The notes under the pieces were generated by a model. That model did not search any database. It had not been told where the DNA came from and worked only from the letters and a program-made list of their open reading frames with translations. Source: Ipomoea triloba (Eukaryota > Streptophyta > Magnoliopsida > Solanales > Convolvulaceae). Taken from it: a stretch of DNA of 64,000 bases. This document shows positions 23,158 to 35,520 of this stretch, in pieces; the first letter of the stretch is position 1, and each line of letters begins with the position of its first letter. The DNA lies in contig NC_044920.1 in the NCBI RefSeq assembly GCF_003576645.1, positions 14,162,138-14,226,137 on the forward strand. The letters are read 5' to 3'. Made by a program: the position numbers and the translations under genes.

Positions 23158-24711
23158 CTAGTTTTATACGCGCATTGCGCTGGGTTAATGCCCAATGTTT
23201 ATATTTAAATAAATATTTGAAACTATATCAATGCAAGATTATATAGGAGAAGTTTATATATGGGTAATTGAATGTCGAATTTTTTTATTTAAATGTCTAA
23301 CTCAAAGTATATGAATCCAAGATAATATAGAAAATTCATTATAATTATTACTAAAATAAATGTTTGCAACCTTGTAAAATCGATAGTCTAAATATTTGGT
23401 CTAAAAATGATAGTCTAAATAAATACTACTTTTCATTTGAATTTTTCTAAGTGTTCTTAATTCTCTTTTGAGTAACATTGTCATTGTGTTCATCTTTACT
23501 ATTTGTTCTCTTCCTTTTTGTTGGTAGTGCGTTATTTGCAATTCGGTTATTGTTGGTAGCATAGATGACAACGTCATGCAATAATGAGATTATGATATAG
23601 GAGCAATGGACTTTCCTTTAGGTGTTCTGCTTGGGGTTTATTTGGTTCAACCATTATTGTTGAATGAGTTATTGTGGATAAAGAAATACCTAGTTTAAGA
23701 AAAAAAGATTAAATAAATTAATAGAAATTTGAAAATTTAAAATATTATATATTCCAAAGATATTAAAAGGTAGTTTCTCGCTTCAATTTGCTGGGTAATG
23801 GGTTCTTTGAGTACTTTCGTTGTCAACAAATCCCCCAAGTAGTTAATATGTTTGGTTTCAAATTATTCTTTTTTATTTTTTTCATGATATTAAAGAAATA
23901 CATATGTATCATTTTTTGGTGTAACTACTAATTTATTTAATTCAATAAGAGTAAAATAGAGCGATTCCGCTTCAATTTGTTGGGTTATTTGAGTACTCTC
24001 TTTGTCAACCAATCCCCGAGTAGTTAATATAATTAGATTCAAATTATTTTAAAATTTATTTTTCATAGTATTAATAATATACTTGGTAAATAAATATATA
24101 ACATTATTTTGTACTATAACTTTGATATTTAATTACAATTGATATTGTAAAAATAAGATAATGGACAATGTAATGAATATCAATTGATAAAATTGATTGT
24201 AAAGAATCTTTGCATGAGAGAAAATAAAGACAATATAACTAATGCAATTATTTCTCTTATTTAATTTAATTTTTTGATAATGAATAATTTTTTCAAATAA
24301 AGGTATTGTAGACACATAATTCTAAATTAAAGAAATAAATATTTATCATGTTTTGTTGTAGCTACTAATTTATTTAATTTAAGAAGAGTAAATAGAGTGA
24401 GAAACTTAATTATGTCAAATTTGATTGAGATGAGGTTCGAACCTAAGATCTTTCTTATAGAAATTAATGGGTAAGTTAAAAGTTAACGGAATATTAACGG
24501 AGAAGAGAATATCTAACGGAAAACTTAACGGATAATCATAAAAGTAAGGTTAAATTAGGTAATCTTTATTAATAATATTAATCTGAATTATCTTAACCAT
24601 CTATTTGATTAAATAATTCATCTGAACCATCTATTTGATTAAATAATTTGACCGCCATTTTTTCTACCCATTTTGGGCCTAACTCTCTTTGGCTCTTATT
24701 AGTATAGTAGA
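23158..24711 (-). mobile_element. non-autonomous Helitron
   Basis: On the minus strand it starts TCTACTATACTAATAAGAGCC (24711) and ends with a short hairpin (CAGCGCAATGCGCG) followed by TATAAAACTAG at 23158. The flanks are A before TC and T after CTAG, as required for Helitrons inserting between A and T. The 1.55 kb interior is AT-rich and encodes no Rep/helicase, so it must be mobilised by another element. Confidence 0.7.
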
Positions 24712-25318
24712 TTATACGATTAAATTGAATTGATTAGTACTCAAAAAAAAATTGAATTGATTAAACTTAGTAGTCTACTTATTAATTACCAATAGAGTAC
24801 GATCACCTAAAGAAAAATAATTGATTTGTATATAAGTGTCCTTACGTCAAATAATGTTACACACACATATGTGGGTAGTACAATTGATTCATGGTTAAAT
24901 GTTATAAATGATTAATTGGTACAAGTTAGAGTATTGACTTAATTATTTGTCACATTAGACTAAGTTTAAGATTTAATTAGTATTTTTATATACTGCCTAG
25001 ACTTGTTTCTGGAGCTGTCTCAGGATCTGGTCAGAATTAATCTTGGTTTGTGCTAGAATTGTGGAAATGATTTAAATTTATGGTGATGAGCTTTTAGTGG
25101 AAATCTAACGCATGAAAAATAGCAGCCAGGAGTTTATTGAGTTTCGTGTATAAAAGGAGGAGTTCCTATTCACTTGAACTTCACGAATTACGAATGAATT
25201 ATAAGTGTGAATTGATCAAATCTTCCAGCTACATTTATTTTATCATATCTATATTTTCGAAGGATCATATTATGAGCATTTCGTATTCTCTACGTCTTTG
25301 GAGAATGGCAAAAACTTA
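24712..25318. other. no recognisable feature
   Basis: AT-rich noncoding sequence between the Helitron and the MITE arm. A short frame at 25137-25367 has no recognisable similarity. Confidence 0.5.
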
Positions 25319-25410
25319 TATGAGACCGTCTCACCATGAGGCGGGTCGGGTCAAGATGGAAATGTAACACTTATATGCACAAATGTCATACTTATATGTT
25401 CAAATGTAAT
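25319..25410. repeat. left arm of a palindromic MITE split by the Tork element
   Basis: 'gagaccgtctcaccatgaggcgggtcgggtca' is the inverted partner of sequence near 31785-31830 ('tgacccgacccgtctcacg...gtgagacggtctcac'). The copia element landed inside the MITE. Confidence 0.7.
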
Positions 25411-25735
25411 TGTTAGAATATGATATATTGATATGTGGCTCAAATTAATCTTGGACCATTCCTCCAATGATTTCGCATGCATGCTCACGTTCCTACACTT
25501 CTCCACCGCTATTGTTGGATTTCCTTGTGTTTGTCGCATTTCACTCAATTTTGTAATGTANTACCTCACGTAGCATACATATATATTATTTATTCTTTAA
25601 TTCTTTTTGAGTGATAATATATATATATTCTATTTTATTATTTTGTCATTATTATATATTTTCCCTATTATTTAACTTCTATAATTCTCAATTTTCGATT
25701 ATTCGCTTCTGCATTATTCCGCTATATTCCTAACA
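25411..25735 (+). repeat. 5' LTR of the Tork element, with an N replacing about 70 bp
   Basis: Begins TGTTAGAATATG and ends CCTAACA. At 25561 a single N stands where the 3' LTR (31257-31326) has about 70 bp including the TATA region (TATAAATACTC). The rest aligns with about three differences. Confidence 0.9.
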
Positions 25736-25750
25736 AGTGGTATCAAAGCC
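25736..25750 (+). other. primer-binding site
   Basis: AGTGGTATCAAAGCC directly after the 5' LTR; TGGTATCA is the initiator-Met-tRNA match used by plant copia elements. Confidence 0.85.
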
Positions 25751-26119
25751 TGGTTTAATTGAGAATTATTTTCAAAGATGTCGACTGTTACCAAGTTCGA
25801 TATCGAGAAGTTCGACGGGAAAATTAGCTTTTCTATCTGGAAGGTTCAGATGGAAGCCATTCTGACCCAGAACGGTTTGAAGAGAGCGCTAGCTGGGAAG
25901 AAGAAGAAACCGGCTACAATGACAGATGAAGATTGGGAAGATTTAGATGACAAGGCACGCTCAACCATTCAATTGTGCCTGTCTAAATCGGTTCTACGTG
26001 AGGTGATAGGTGAGACGACTACGTCAGGTTTATGGTCCGAGCTGGATTCGCGCTACATGGACAAATCTCTGGCGAACAAGCTGCGCCTGAAGGAGCGGCT
26101 GTACACAATCCGTATGACG

Positions 26120-27459
26120 GAAGGTACTTCAATTCAGTCTCATTTGGATGAATTCAATTCTATCTTATTGGACTTGGAAAATATTGATGTCGTAATTGAC
26201 GATGAGGATCGTGCTATTTTATTGCTTGTTTCTCTCCCTGAATCATACAAGCATTTCAAAGAAATTATACTGTATGGTAATTCTCTTGGAGTCCTAACTT
26301 TCGACAGTGTTAAGTCGAACCTACTGTCCAAAGAAAAATTTGACTTAGAAACTAAGTCTGGGGACAAAGGTGAAGGCTTGATTGTTAGGGGTCGTTCAGT
26401 TGAAACGGAGAGTAGCAATAAAAAATCTAGATCCAAGTCCAAAGGACGTAAGTCCAACAAATCCTGTAAGTACTGCAAGAAGCATGGTCATGATGTGACT
26501 GAATGCTTCAAACTGAAGAACAAACAAGAGAGAGAAAAGAAGTCTGCTGAAGCTAGTGTTGTTGAGAGTGATTCAGAAGGCGATGTGATGTTATCTGTTA
26601 GCTCCGGTGACAAACGGAGCGACACTGAGTGGATTCTGGACTCTGGTTGTACATTCCACATGTGTCCACACAAAGACTGGTTCATCTCTCTGGAACTAGT
26701 TGATGGTGGAGTTGTCTTGATGGGTAATGATGCCCAATGCAAGGTTAGTGGAATTGGAAGTGTTCATATCAAAACTCATGATAACGTTATCAGGACTCTT
26801 ACCAATGTTCGGTATATTCCTGATTTGAAACGCAATCTGATTTCATTGGGCACCTTGGAATCTCTGGGGTGCAAGTACACAGCTGAAGGTGGAGTTCTGA
26901 AAGTTATTAAAGGCTCTCTTGTTCTTATGAAAGCTTCTCGTTCTGGAAGCTTGTACGTGTTGCATGGCAGTACAGTGACAGGTTCAGTTGCGGTATCCTC
27001 ATCGGTGTCTGATGCTGATCTCACTCAACTATGGCATATGCGTCTGGGGCATATAAGTGAGAAAGGCATGCATATCCTGAGCAAGAAAGGCCTCCTCGGT
27101 TCAGGTACGGGTAAATTACAATTTTGTGAGCATTGTGTTTTTGGGAAACAAAAGAGAGTTAGTTTCTCTACTGCTACACACCGTACTAAAGATGTATTGG
27201 AATATATACATTCTGATTTATGGGGACCGACTAAATTCCAGTCTATGGGAGGCTGTAGATATTTTATGTCTATTATTGATGACTTTTCTCGTAAAGTCTG
27301 GGTCTATTTCCTGAAACATAAAAATCATGCATTTTCTATTTTCAAAAAGTGGAAAATTCTCGTTGAGACTCAGACAGGAAAAAAGGTCAAGAAGCTCAGG
27401 ACAGACAATGGCTTGGAGTTCTGTGAGTCAGATTTCACTGAGTTCTGTGCAGCACAAGG
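26120..27459 (+). repeat. first copy of a 1,340-bp exact duplication (assembly artefact)
   Basis: Every line I compared is identical to 27461-28800. The junction is a lone N at 27460. The cut is inside integrase (CAAQ then gag text), which makes no biological sense. Confidence 0.93.
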
Positions 27460-27460
27460 N

Positions 27461-28800
27461 GAAGGTACTTCAATTCAGTCTCATTTGGATGAATTCAATT
27501 CTATCTTATTGGACTTGGAAAATATTGATGTCGTAATTGACGATGAGGATCGTGCTATTTTATTGCTTGTTTCTCTCCCTGAATCATACAAGCATTTCAA
27601 AGAAATTATACTGTATGGTAATTCTCTTGGAGTCCTAACTTTCGACAGTGTTAAGTCGAACCTACTGTCCAAAGAAAAATTTGACTTAGAAACTAAGTCT
27701 GGGGACAAAGGTGAAGGCTTGATTGTTAGGGGTCGTTCAGTTGAAACGGAGAGTAGCAATAAAAAATCTAGATCCAAGTCCAAAGGACGTAAGTCCAACA
27801 AATCCTGTAAGTACTGCAAGAAGCATGGTCATGATGTGACTGAATGCTTCAAACTGAAGAACAAACAAGAGAGAGAAAAGAAGTCTGCTGAAGCTAGTGT
27901 TGTTGAGAGTGATTCAGAAGGCGATGTGATGTTATCTGTTAGCTCCGGTGACAAACGGAGCGACACTGAGTGGATTCTGGACTCTGGTTGTACATTCCAC
28001 ATGTGTCCACACAAAGACTGGTTCATCTCTCTGGAACTAGTTGATGGTGGAGTTGTCTTGATGGGTAATGATGCCCAATGCAAGGTTAGTGGAATTGGAA
28101 GTGTTCATATCAAAACTCATGATAACGTTATCAGGACTCTTACCAATGTTCGGTATATTCCTGATTTGAAACGCAATCTGATTTCATTGGGCACCTTGGA
28201 ATCTCTGGGGTGCAAGTACACAGCTGAAGGTGGAGTTCTGAAAGTTATTAAAGGCTCTCTTGTTCTTATGAAAGCTTCTCGTTCTGGAAGCTTGTACGTG
28301 TTGCATGGCAGTACAGTGACAGGTTCAGTTGCGGTATCCTCATCGGTGTCTGATGCTGATCTCACTCAACTATGGCATATGCGTCTGGGGCATATAAGTG
28401 AGAAAGGCATGCATATCCTGAGCAAGAAAGGCCTCCTCGGTTCAGGTACGGGTAAATTACAATTTTGTGAGCATTGTGTTTTTGGGAAACAAAAGAGAGT
28501 TAGTTTCTCTACTGCTACACACCGTACTAAAGATGTATTGGAATATATACATTCTGATTTATGGGGACCGACTAAATTCCAGTCTATGGGAGGCTGTAGA
28601 TATTTTATGTCTATTATTGATGACTTTTCTCGTAAAGTCTGGGTCTATTTCCTGAAACATAAAAATCATGCATTTTCTATTTTCAAAAAGTGGAAAATTC
28701 TCGTTGAGACTCAGACAGGAAAAAAGGTCAAGAAGCTCAGGACAGACAATGGCTTGGAGTTCTGTGAGTCAGATTTCACTGAGTTCTGTGCAGCACAAGG
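27461..28800 (+). repeat. second copy of the 1,340-bp duplication
   Basis: Identical to 26120-27459 and continues into the rest of integrase at 28801. Most likely two overlapping contig ends placed side by side. Confidence 0.93.
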
Positions 28801-31097
28801 AATTGCCAGGCACAAGACCTTGCCTGGAAAACCCCAGCAGAATGGTGTTGCCGAACGTATGAATAGGACTCTATTAGAGAGAGCTCGTTGTATGCTCTCT
28901 AATGCTGGGTTATGGAAGCGGCGTGATTTTTGGGCCGAGGCCGTTTCTACTGCATCCTATTTGGTAAATAGGTCTCCACATTCATCCCTCGATTTCAAAA
29001 TTCCAGAAGAAGTTTAGTCAGGTAATCCTGTTGACTACTCTATATTACAAGTTTTTGGATGTCCTGCTTATGCTCATTCCAGTACGGGTAAATTAAACCC
29101 GAGAGCTGTCAAATGCATTTTCCTTGGTTATGCTTCTGAGTCAAAAGGGTATCGTCTGTGGTCTTCTGATTCTCACAAGATCGTTCTAAGCCGAGATATC
29201 ACTTTTGATGAAAATGCACTACTTTCTTCTGGAAAAGATTGTGTTGTTCCCAGTACAGGTGATATGCATAGTACTGGTGAGAAGGTGGAGTTTGAGTTCA
29301 GGCCTACTGATAGTATTACTACCACTGATGGTAATACTAAAGATGATGCATCTACTAGCACTGCGCCTCTCGTTCAGCCACAGCGAGAGCACTCTATTGC
29401 CCAAGACCGACCTAGGAGGACAATTAAAAAACCTGCTAGGTATGCTAGTGATGATGAAACCCACTTGGTTGCTTATGCTCTTTCAGTTGCACAAGAGGTT
29501 GATGGTGATCCGTCCTGCTATTCTGAGGCTATTTCTTGTGCCAACTCATCCAAGTGGTTGCTTGCTATGCAAGAGGAGATAGAAAGTCTCCATAAGAATG
29601 AAACTTGGGAGCTGGTAGAGTTGCCAAAAGGTAAACGCCCATTGAGCTGTAAGTGGATTTACAAGAAGAAAGAAGGCATCCCTGGGGTTGAGAAAGCACG
29701 GTGGAAAGCACGGTTGGTTGTTCGAGGTTTCGATCAACGTGAAGGTATTGACTTTAACGAGATCTTTTCTCCTGTTGTTCGTCATACCTCTATACGTGTA
29801 CTACTTGCTTTTGTTGCTCTTTTTGATTTGGAGTTGGAGCAACTTGATGTAAAGACTGCATTCCTACATGGAGAGCTTGATGAAGAGCTTTACATGTACC
29901 AACCTGAGGGGTTTGAGGTTCCTGGAAAGGAACATTGTGTTTGCCGTCTACAGAAGTCTCTTTATGGGTTAAAGCAAGCTCCAAGGCAATGGTACAAGCG
30001 GTTTGATGCTTGTATGCTAGGGCAAGGATTCTCAAGAAGCCAATATGACAGTTGTGTCTATTTCAAAGAATTTTCTAATGGGTCTTTTGTTTACCTTCTA
30101 CTTTATGTTGATGATATGCTCATTGCTTCCCCTGACATGTCTCTTGTTGAGAAGTTGAAGTCTCAACTAAGCAATGAGTTTGAGATGAAAGATCTTGGTG
30201 CAGCAAAGAAGATTCTTGGCATGGAGATACACAGGGATCGTCAAGCTGGTAAACTTTATCTATCCCAGAAAAAGTATGTTGAGAAGGTGCTTGATCGATT
30301 CAATATGTCTAATTGTAAGCCTGTGTCTACTTCACTTGGTGCACATTTTAAGTTGTCTTCTGATTCATGCCCTAAATCTGATGTTGATGTGGCTTATATG
30401 TCAAAAGTTCCTTACTCTAGTGCTGTTGGTAGTCTTATGTATGCTATGGTGTGCACTAGACCTGATTTGGCTCATGCTGTAAGTGTTGTGAGCCGTTATA
30501 TGCACAACCCTGGTAAGGAACATTGGAACGCTGTTAAATGGATTCTACGGTACCTAAAAGGTACTTCCTCTTTGGGCTTGGTTTTTGACCGGAGTTCTTC
30601 TGCATCTATTGACATTGTGGGCTTTGTAGATTCTGATTATGGTGGTGATATTGACAAACGTCGATCACTTTCCAGTTATATTTTCACTCTTTGTAATTGT
30701 GCTATCAGTTGGAAAGCTACGCTTCAGTCTATTGCTGCGTTATCTACGACTGAAGCAGAATACATTGCAGCAACAGAGGGTGTTAAAGAAGCTACTTGGC
30801 TACGAGGTTTGGTTATGGAGCTTGGTGTTTCACAAGGTCAGACTGTTGTGTTCTCAGATAGCCAAAGTGCTATCCATCTCACCAAGAATGATACATATCA
30901 TGCCAAAACCAAACACATTGATGTCAGATACCATTTCATCCGAGATGTTGTAGCTGCAGGAGATATTGTTGTCCAGAAGGTTCACACATTGGAGAATCCA
31001 GCAGACATGCTTACCAAGCCTCTTCCTATTACTAAGTTCAAGCAATGCTTGAATTTAGTCGGCTGTTCCAGTTGCTAATCCTGCAATAAATTTGATC

Positions 31098-31109
31098 CAA
31101 GGTGGAGAT
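31098..31109 (+). other. polypurine tract
   Basis: CAAGGTGGAGAT lies directly before the 3' LTR (TGTTAGAATATG). Confidence 0.8.
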
Positions 31110-31500
31110 TGTTAGAATATGATATATTGATATGTGGCTCAAATTAATCTTGGACCATTCCTCCAATGATTTCGCATGCATGCTCACGTTCCTACACTTC
31201 TCCACCGCTATTGTTGGATTTCCTTGTGTTTGCCGCATTTCACTCAATTTTGTAATGTATAAATACTCTAGGAATTTGCTTTGTAATTCACACCCTAATT
31301 GAATTCTTTCTTTCCTTGTCTTTAATTACCTCACGTAGCATACATATATATTATTTATTCTTTAATTCTTTTTGAGTGATAATATATATATATTCTATTT
31401 TATTATTTTGTCATTATTATATATTTTTCCTATTATTTAACTTCTATAATTCTCAATTTTCGATTATTCGCTTCCGCATTATTCCGCTATATTCCTAACA
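31110..31500 (+). repeat. 3' LTR of the Tork element (complete, 391 bp)
   Basis: TGTTAG...CTAACA with a TATA box TATAAATACTC near 31257. This copy shows what is missing at N 25561 in the 5' LTR. Confidence 0.92.
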
Positions 31501-31832
31501 GTAATACTAATCAGGAATAAAATTTTTGTTACTTATAAGGATAAATCTAATACTTTTAAGGGAAAATACAATACTTTTACATTTCGATTTAAAGTATTAC
31601 ATTTGTCCTCAAAAGTATTATATTTGCCTTTATAAGTAAGAGGCACTTGTCAACATTACTTATTATGAAAAATGTATTACTTTTTCTCTTATAAGTAACA
31701 AAAAGTGTATTCTTGATTAGTGTTATATTTGAGCATATAAGTATGACATTTGTACATATAAGTATGATATTTGCATGGTGCTTTGACCCGACCCGTCTCA
31801 CGAACAAGGATCCGTGAGACGGTCTCACACAA
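31501..31832. repeat. right part of the palindromic MITE split by the Tork element
   Basis: Continues the MITE after the TSD: 'agtattacatttg', 'cttataagtaacaaa', then 'tgacccgacccgtctcac...gtgagacggtctcacac', the inverted partner of 25319-25355. Confidence 0.7.
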
Positions 31833-32359
31833 GTGTGACCCTTAGAGAATTAGGTCTGAAGCCTTCGAATCCTGGTCAGATTTATTATGAAGCATTTGAA
31901 GTCTTGGTGATCGGCTTGTACGAATTCATCCACGGTTGAAGTTTAGAAGAAATAATTACTGTACTCAACGTAGTCCATTGTTGAATGGTATTGGTATTTT
32001 TGTTTCTTGTAACTCGTTGTTTTTCTTAGTGGATTGGGTTTTCGTGAGTGGCTTCGCTGACGTAGGAGTATTGCTGCGAACTGAGTTAACAATCTTGATG
32101 TCGTAGTTTAATGTTTGTTTGATTTATTGCTTGAGTTTAATTTGATTAAAATTAAGTAGACATCCTTAGGTTTGTGAATTCAAGACTCACGATCTTTTTC
32201 AGTAACCAACCCATGTGAGAACTAATTAAAAACTAATCAAAACTATAGGTCGGATAATATCGATCAATAGCCAAATGTGGCTCTCAAATTTACGGATGAA
32301 TTTTGAAAATAACTAAGGTAAAATCAGTAAATGAGGAGTCTAATAACTAATATCGAAAA
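31833..32359. other. no recognisable feature
   Basis: Noncoding; no domain, tRNA or paired ends seen. Confidence 0.45.
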
Positions 32360-32725
32360 TACATTAATTGCACAATCCACAACAACGAGTTACACAACCA
32401 AAACATGCAAATGCACACCCGTACCACTCATAATGCATGCTCAAATACAATAGCTTCAATATCTAAACACAAGAATATATTAAATACGTTGCACAACCCA
32501 CAACAACGATCTGCACAACGCACAACACTGGGTTGCACAATCAACCCATAGCAACATGTTGCACAATCCACAATACTGGGTTACACAACCAACACAATCG
32601 AATGCACAACCGTACTACCCAGAATGCGTGCACAATCAACAACAACTAGTTGCACAACCCACAACACTGGGTTGCGCGACCAACACAACCAAATGTTCAA
32701 TCGTGCTATCCAAAATGTGCACATA
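32360..32725. repeat. degenerate tandem repeat around 'gttgcacaacc'
   Basis: Several diverged copies of a unit containing 'acaacactgggttgcacaac', 'caaccgaatgcacaaccgt' and 'ctacccagaatgcg' follow each other. The clearest are around 32500-32560, 32565-32635 and 32645-32725. Frames crossing it look like repeats, not a protein. Confidence 0.6.
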
Positions 32726-33025
32726 TATATACACTGATAAAAATAAATGCAATATTATACTAAAAATGGGCAAAAAACTCATCACCCTCGAAGGATGAAT
32801 ACACGATCGACGATGATAAAATAGCAGCTCCAATTCTATACTAGTAATTGTCCAATAAAATAGGAAACAAAGCTCCAATTTTGCAACAGTTAAAAAAAAA
32901 TTTAAAGAACCTACTACCCCGCTTAAAAAAAGACAATCTGTGCCAATTCTAAGAAATCAAATCTTGGTCATCCAAATCAAAAAAACAAATACACAAGATC
33001 ATTCATTCGTTCTCAAATATTGGCA

Positions 33026-34710
33026 CTGCAAGAAAAATCACGATTCATGACAAAATTATACATTTTCGCAACATAATCCATTTTGTAATCTCTAGGCTTG
33101 TAGTATTTCACTTGATGTAGATAATCTGTTGTGAGCGGTGGCGACGAAAACCGTAATGGAATTTTCTGTCACAAAGTAGGCGACGGAAATCATTCTGTCG
33201 TAAGTTCGTCGCAGTTTTGGCAACAAAAACGTTTCTTTCTGTTGCCAACGGGCAAAAAAAATTACGTCGCGAAACTCATATTCCGTCGCATATTTCCATC
33301 GTGAAATGTAACGACAGAAATAATTATTGCACTACAAAAAAACAGGGAAATAGCGGCAGACGAATTTCGTCGCTAAATAGGAAAAATCCGTCCCTGAAGT
33401 GTTTAGTGACGGATTAGCGATGGAATTCATCTATCACAAAAACCCGCGCCGCTAGAATTTAGCGACATAATTTATTTCCGTCGCTACCACTAACGACAAA
33501 AACAATCTCTCTAAATTTCTTCGGGCAACGGATTTGACGACGAAATTTATGAGGGAATAACAACGGAATTTTTTGTCGCTAAATCTAGCGACGGGAATTC
33601 TGTCACTAAATCAAAAAAATATCCGTCGCTAATTTCCTACTATGATGATCTTGGGACAAAATTTGCAAGGGAATAGTGACGGATAATTCCGTCGCTAAAT
33701 TTAGCGTCGGAAATTTTCGTCTCTATCGTCCGTCGTTACATGTAACGATTGAAATTATTGTAGCTAATTTTTTTATTTGAATTGAATTTCATTTAGCTTC
33801 AACTTAGTGACAGAAATATCCGTGGCTAAATTTAACTACGGATTTTCTGTTGCTAGTTCGTTGCCACTCTTTATTCTTATTAGACACTTAGCTTCGGATA
33901 TACTACAATATTTTATTGTCACTAAATTTTAAAAATTTTTTAAAAAAATCTACCTGCTAATTAATATCACATACATACACTAAATCTATTATATAGTACT
34001 TGAATAATATAATTATAAAATATATTATATTAAAACATTCAAACTCAATAACAATAACAAAAGTATACCAGTTTAATTTTACGTCATTAGAAACAGTACC
34101 AAATATATTAATAAGCATAATCTAATCATCTCCTAAGTTTTCATCATTCGAATTAACATAATGTTCAGCTTGAATAGTTGGATGTCACGACATAGAAGTG
34201 GATAGCTTGCCGTTGCGATGCAACTCATCCATCAAACTTGCAATTTGAGCTTGCATTTGAGTTCTTTCAACTTGTAGTTTAGCCTCCATCTAAGCTCGCA
34301 AGGTCTTTAACTGTTGGTTCACCATCTCCTTCATTGCATCTTGATGAAGTTGTGAAGTAGCAGATGAACTACAACTATTCTCGTTGATAAATGAGGATGC
34401 CTTAGTCCCTAAGCCATAAATAAGTTATTTTTTTTACCCCACCAACAACATCCACATACAGCTATGACATGTTTAGAATTGGTGGCTCAGTTGTCCCTTC
34501 TGCCTCTTGCATTGCAGCATCATGCATGCTTGTACTTTTTCTTCCGAGACTCCGTTGCTAACCTTTCCATTGCAAATTTTGTATTCTGTCACAAAATTCC
34601 ATCGTAAAAAATAAACAACGAAACAAGTGGTCGTCACGATTCCATCGCTAACCTTTCTGTTCCGATATTCATCTTCCGTCACAAAATTTCGTTGTAAGAA
34701 AATGGTGTTG
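33026..34710. mobile_element. decayed CACTA (En/Spm) element ends with TNP-like relic
   Basis: CACTGCAAGAAAAATC (about 33026) and CACTACAAAAAAACAG (33330) are two CACTA-type left ends. They are followed by many copies of a subterminal motif of the type 'ttccgtcgctaaatttagcgacgg' (33110-33870) and an inverted-type cluster at 34540-34710. On the minus strand, 34145-34520 reads in pieces like VDVVGG, LIYGLGTKASSFINEN and KEMVNQQLKTLRA, the C-terminal pattern of plant En/Spm TNP1-type proteins, with stops. No matching CACTA right end was found, so it is truncated or nested. Confidence 0.6.
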
Positions 34711-35520
34711 GGAACATGTTGTATTTAGATTTTGATGATACCAAAATATACAAATTTTAGTCCCCAATTCTTCTCAAAGTTCGAATAGTACCTCGAGAAG
34801 TCACATTTCGAATAATAAAAACAATTCAAATGGTAACTCGAAAGGTTATGTTTAGGTCAGTCTCAACAAAACTTACAAATAGTAACTCGAAGGGTAACCT
34901 TTTGAATAGCTCGAGATGAAGACTTGACGACTGAAGACTAAAGATTCGAAGAGTAGAAGAACGAATGGTAAAGTCAACCATTCGTAATCGAAAGGTTGCA
35001 AAAGGTCGAATGATGGAAGGACATATCTTTCAAAGTGTAAAGCGGACCGAATGATAAGGTCAACCATTAGTATCTGAGAGGTTGTATTGGTTTAAGGTTC
35101 GAAACATGCATTAACCTAGTTAACCATTCGAAAAAGGCTGCTCAAGACATTCTCTAAGCTAATAGTTCGAAACCTTAAAATCTTAGGTGAATGTGTCCAA
35201 GGCAAAGAGAGTTCTAGGAATACATCCCAAGGAAGATTTTTCCTTAAAAGCGCAGCCAAGACATTTTGTGCAGAAAAAAAAAAAAAAAAAAAAAGAAGAA
35301 GAAGAAGAAGAAGAAGATATGTTCAGCGCAAATTAAGTCACCAACGACTAAAAAATCTGACAACTCACCTATCCTCCGGATTACCCGTTGGTCTTTACTC
35401 ACTGCATAATAGACGTTTGAAATTGATTTCCCTCCGATGGACCTTTTTCAAAGATCCTATAAATACCTTCACTCAAAGAGTAAGAAGTGCTTAAATGCAT
35501 TCTAGTTTGAATGTTTTTTT
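34711..35520 (+). repeat. SIRE-like copia LTR fragment
   Basis: Starts TGTTGGGAACATGTTG and has 'attttgatgataccaaaa', typical of the long LTRs of SIRE/Maximus copia elements, then repeated 'aactcgaagg' phrases. A TATA box 'cctataaatacc' lies at 35456. A poly(A)-(GAA)n tract sits inside at 35274-35320. No PBS or gag follows. Confidence 0.4.

Larger units (their letters stand above)
25778..31078 (+). pseudogene. Tork gag-pol polyprotein with one stop codon and a false internal duplication
   Basis: Starts at an ATG 42 bp after the LTR. Order: gag, zinc knuckle CKYCKKHGHDVTECF (26465-26509), protease WILDSGCTFHMC (about 26631), GAG-pre-integrase LWHMRLGHISEKGM and CEHCVFGK, integrase (SDLWGP, IIDDFSRKVWVYF, RTDNGLEF, GKPQQNGVAERMNRTLLERA), RT (ALDVKTAFLHG-type block, KSLYGLKQAPRQWY, LLYVDDMLIAS near 30105) and RNase H (STTEAEYIA, FSDSQSAIHLTKN, HIDVRYHFIRD). 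The frame stops at a TAG (29015-29017) and continues in the same frame to 31076. Gag through integrase core appears twice across an N at 27460; that is an assembly artefact. Without it the frame is 3,960 nt, about 1,320 codons, normal for the family. Confidence 0.92.
25411..31500 (+). mobile_element. young Tork-type Ty1/copia element
   Basis: LTRs at 25411-25735 and 31110-31500 with a perfect target duplication GTAAT (25406-25410 and 31501-31505). A PBS follows the 5' LTR and a polypurine tract precedes the 3' LTR. The interior is one frame from 25778 to 31078, broken only by a TAG at 29015-29017. LTRs differ at about three aligned bases. The apparent length is inflated by an assembly duplication (26120-27459 repeated at 27461-28800) and the 5' LTR is shortened at an N (25561). 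The gag start (TKFDIEKFDGKISFSIWKVQM) is Tork/Tnt1-like. Confidence 0.93.

Noticed and set aside
32360..32725. CRISPR-like spaced repeats
   Set aside because: Units are imperfect and contiguous without unique spacers, in a plant genome; a degenerate tandem repeat.
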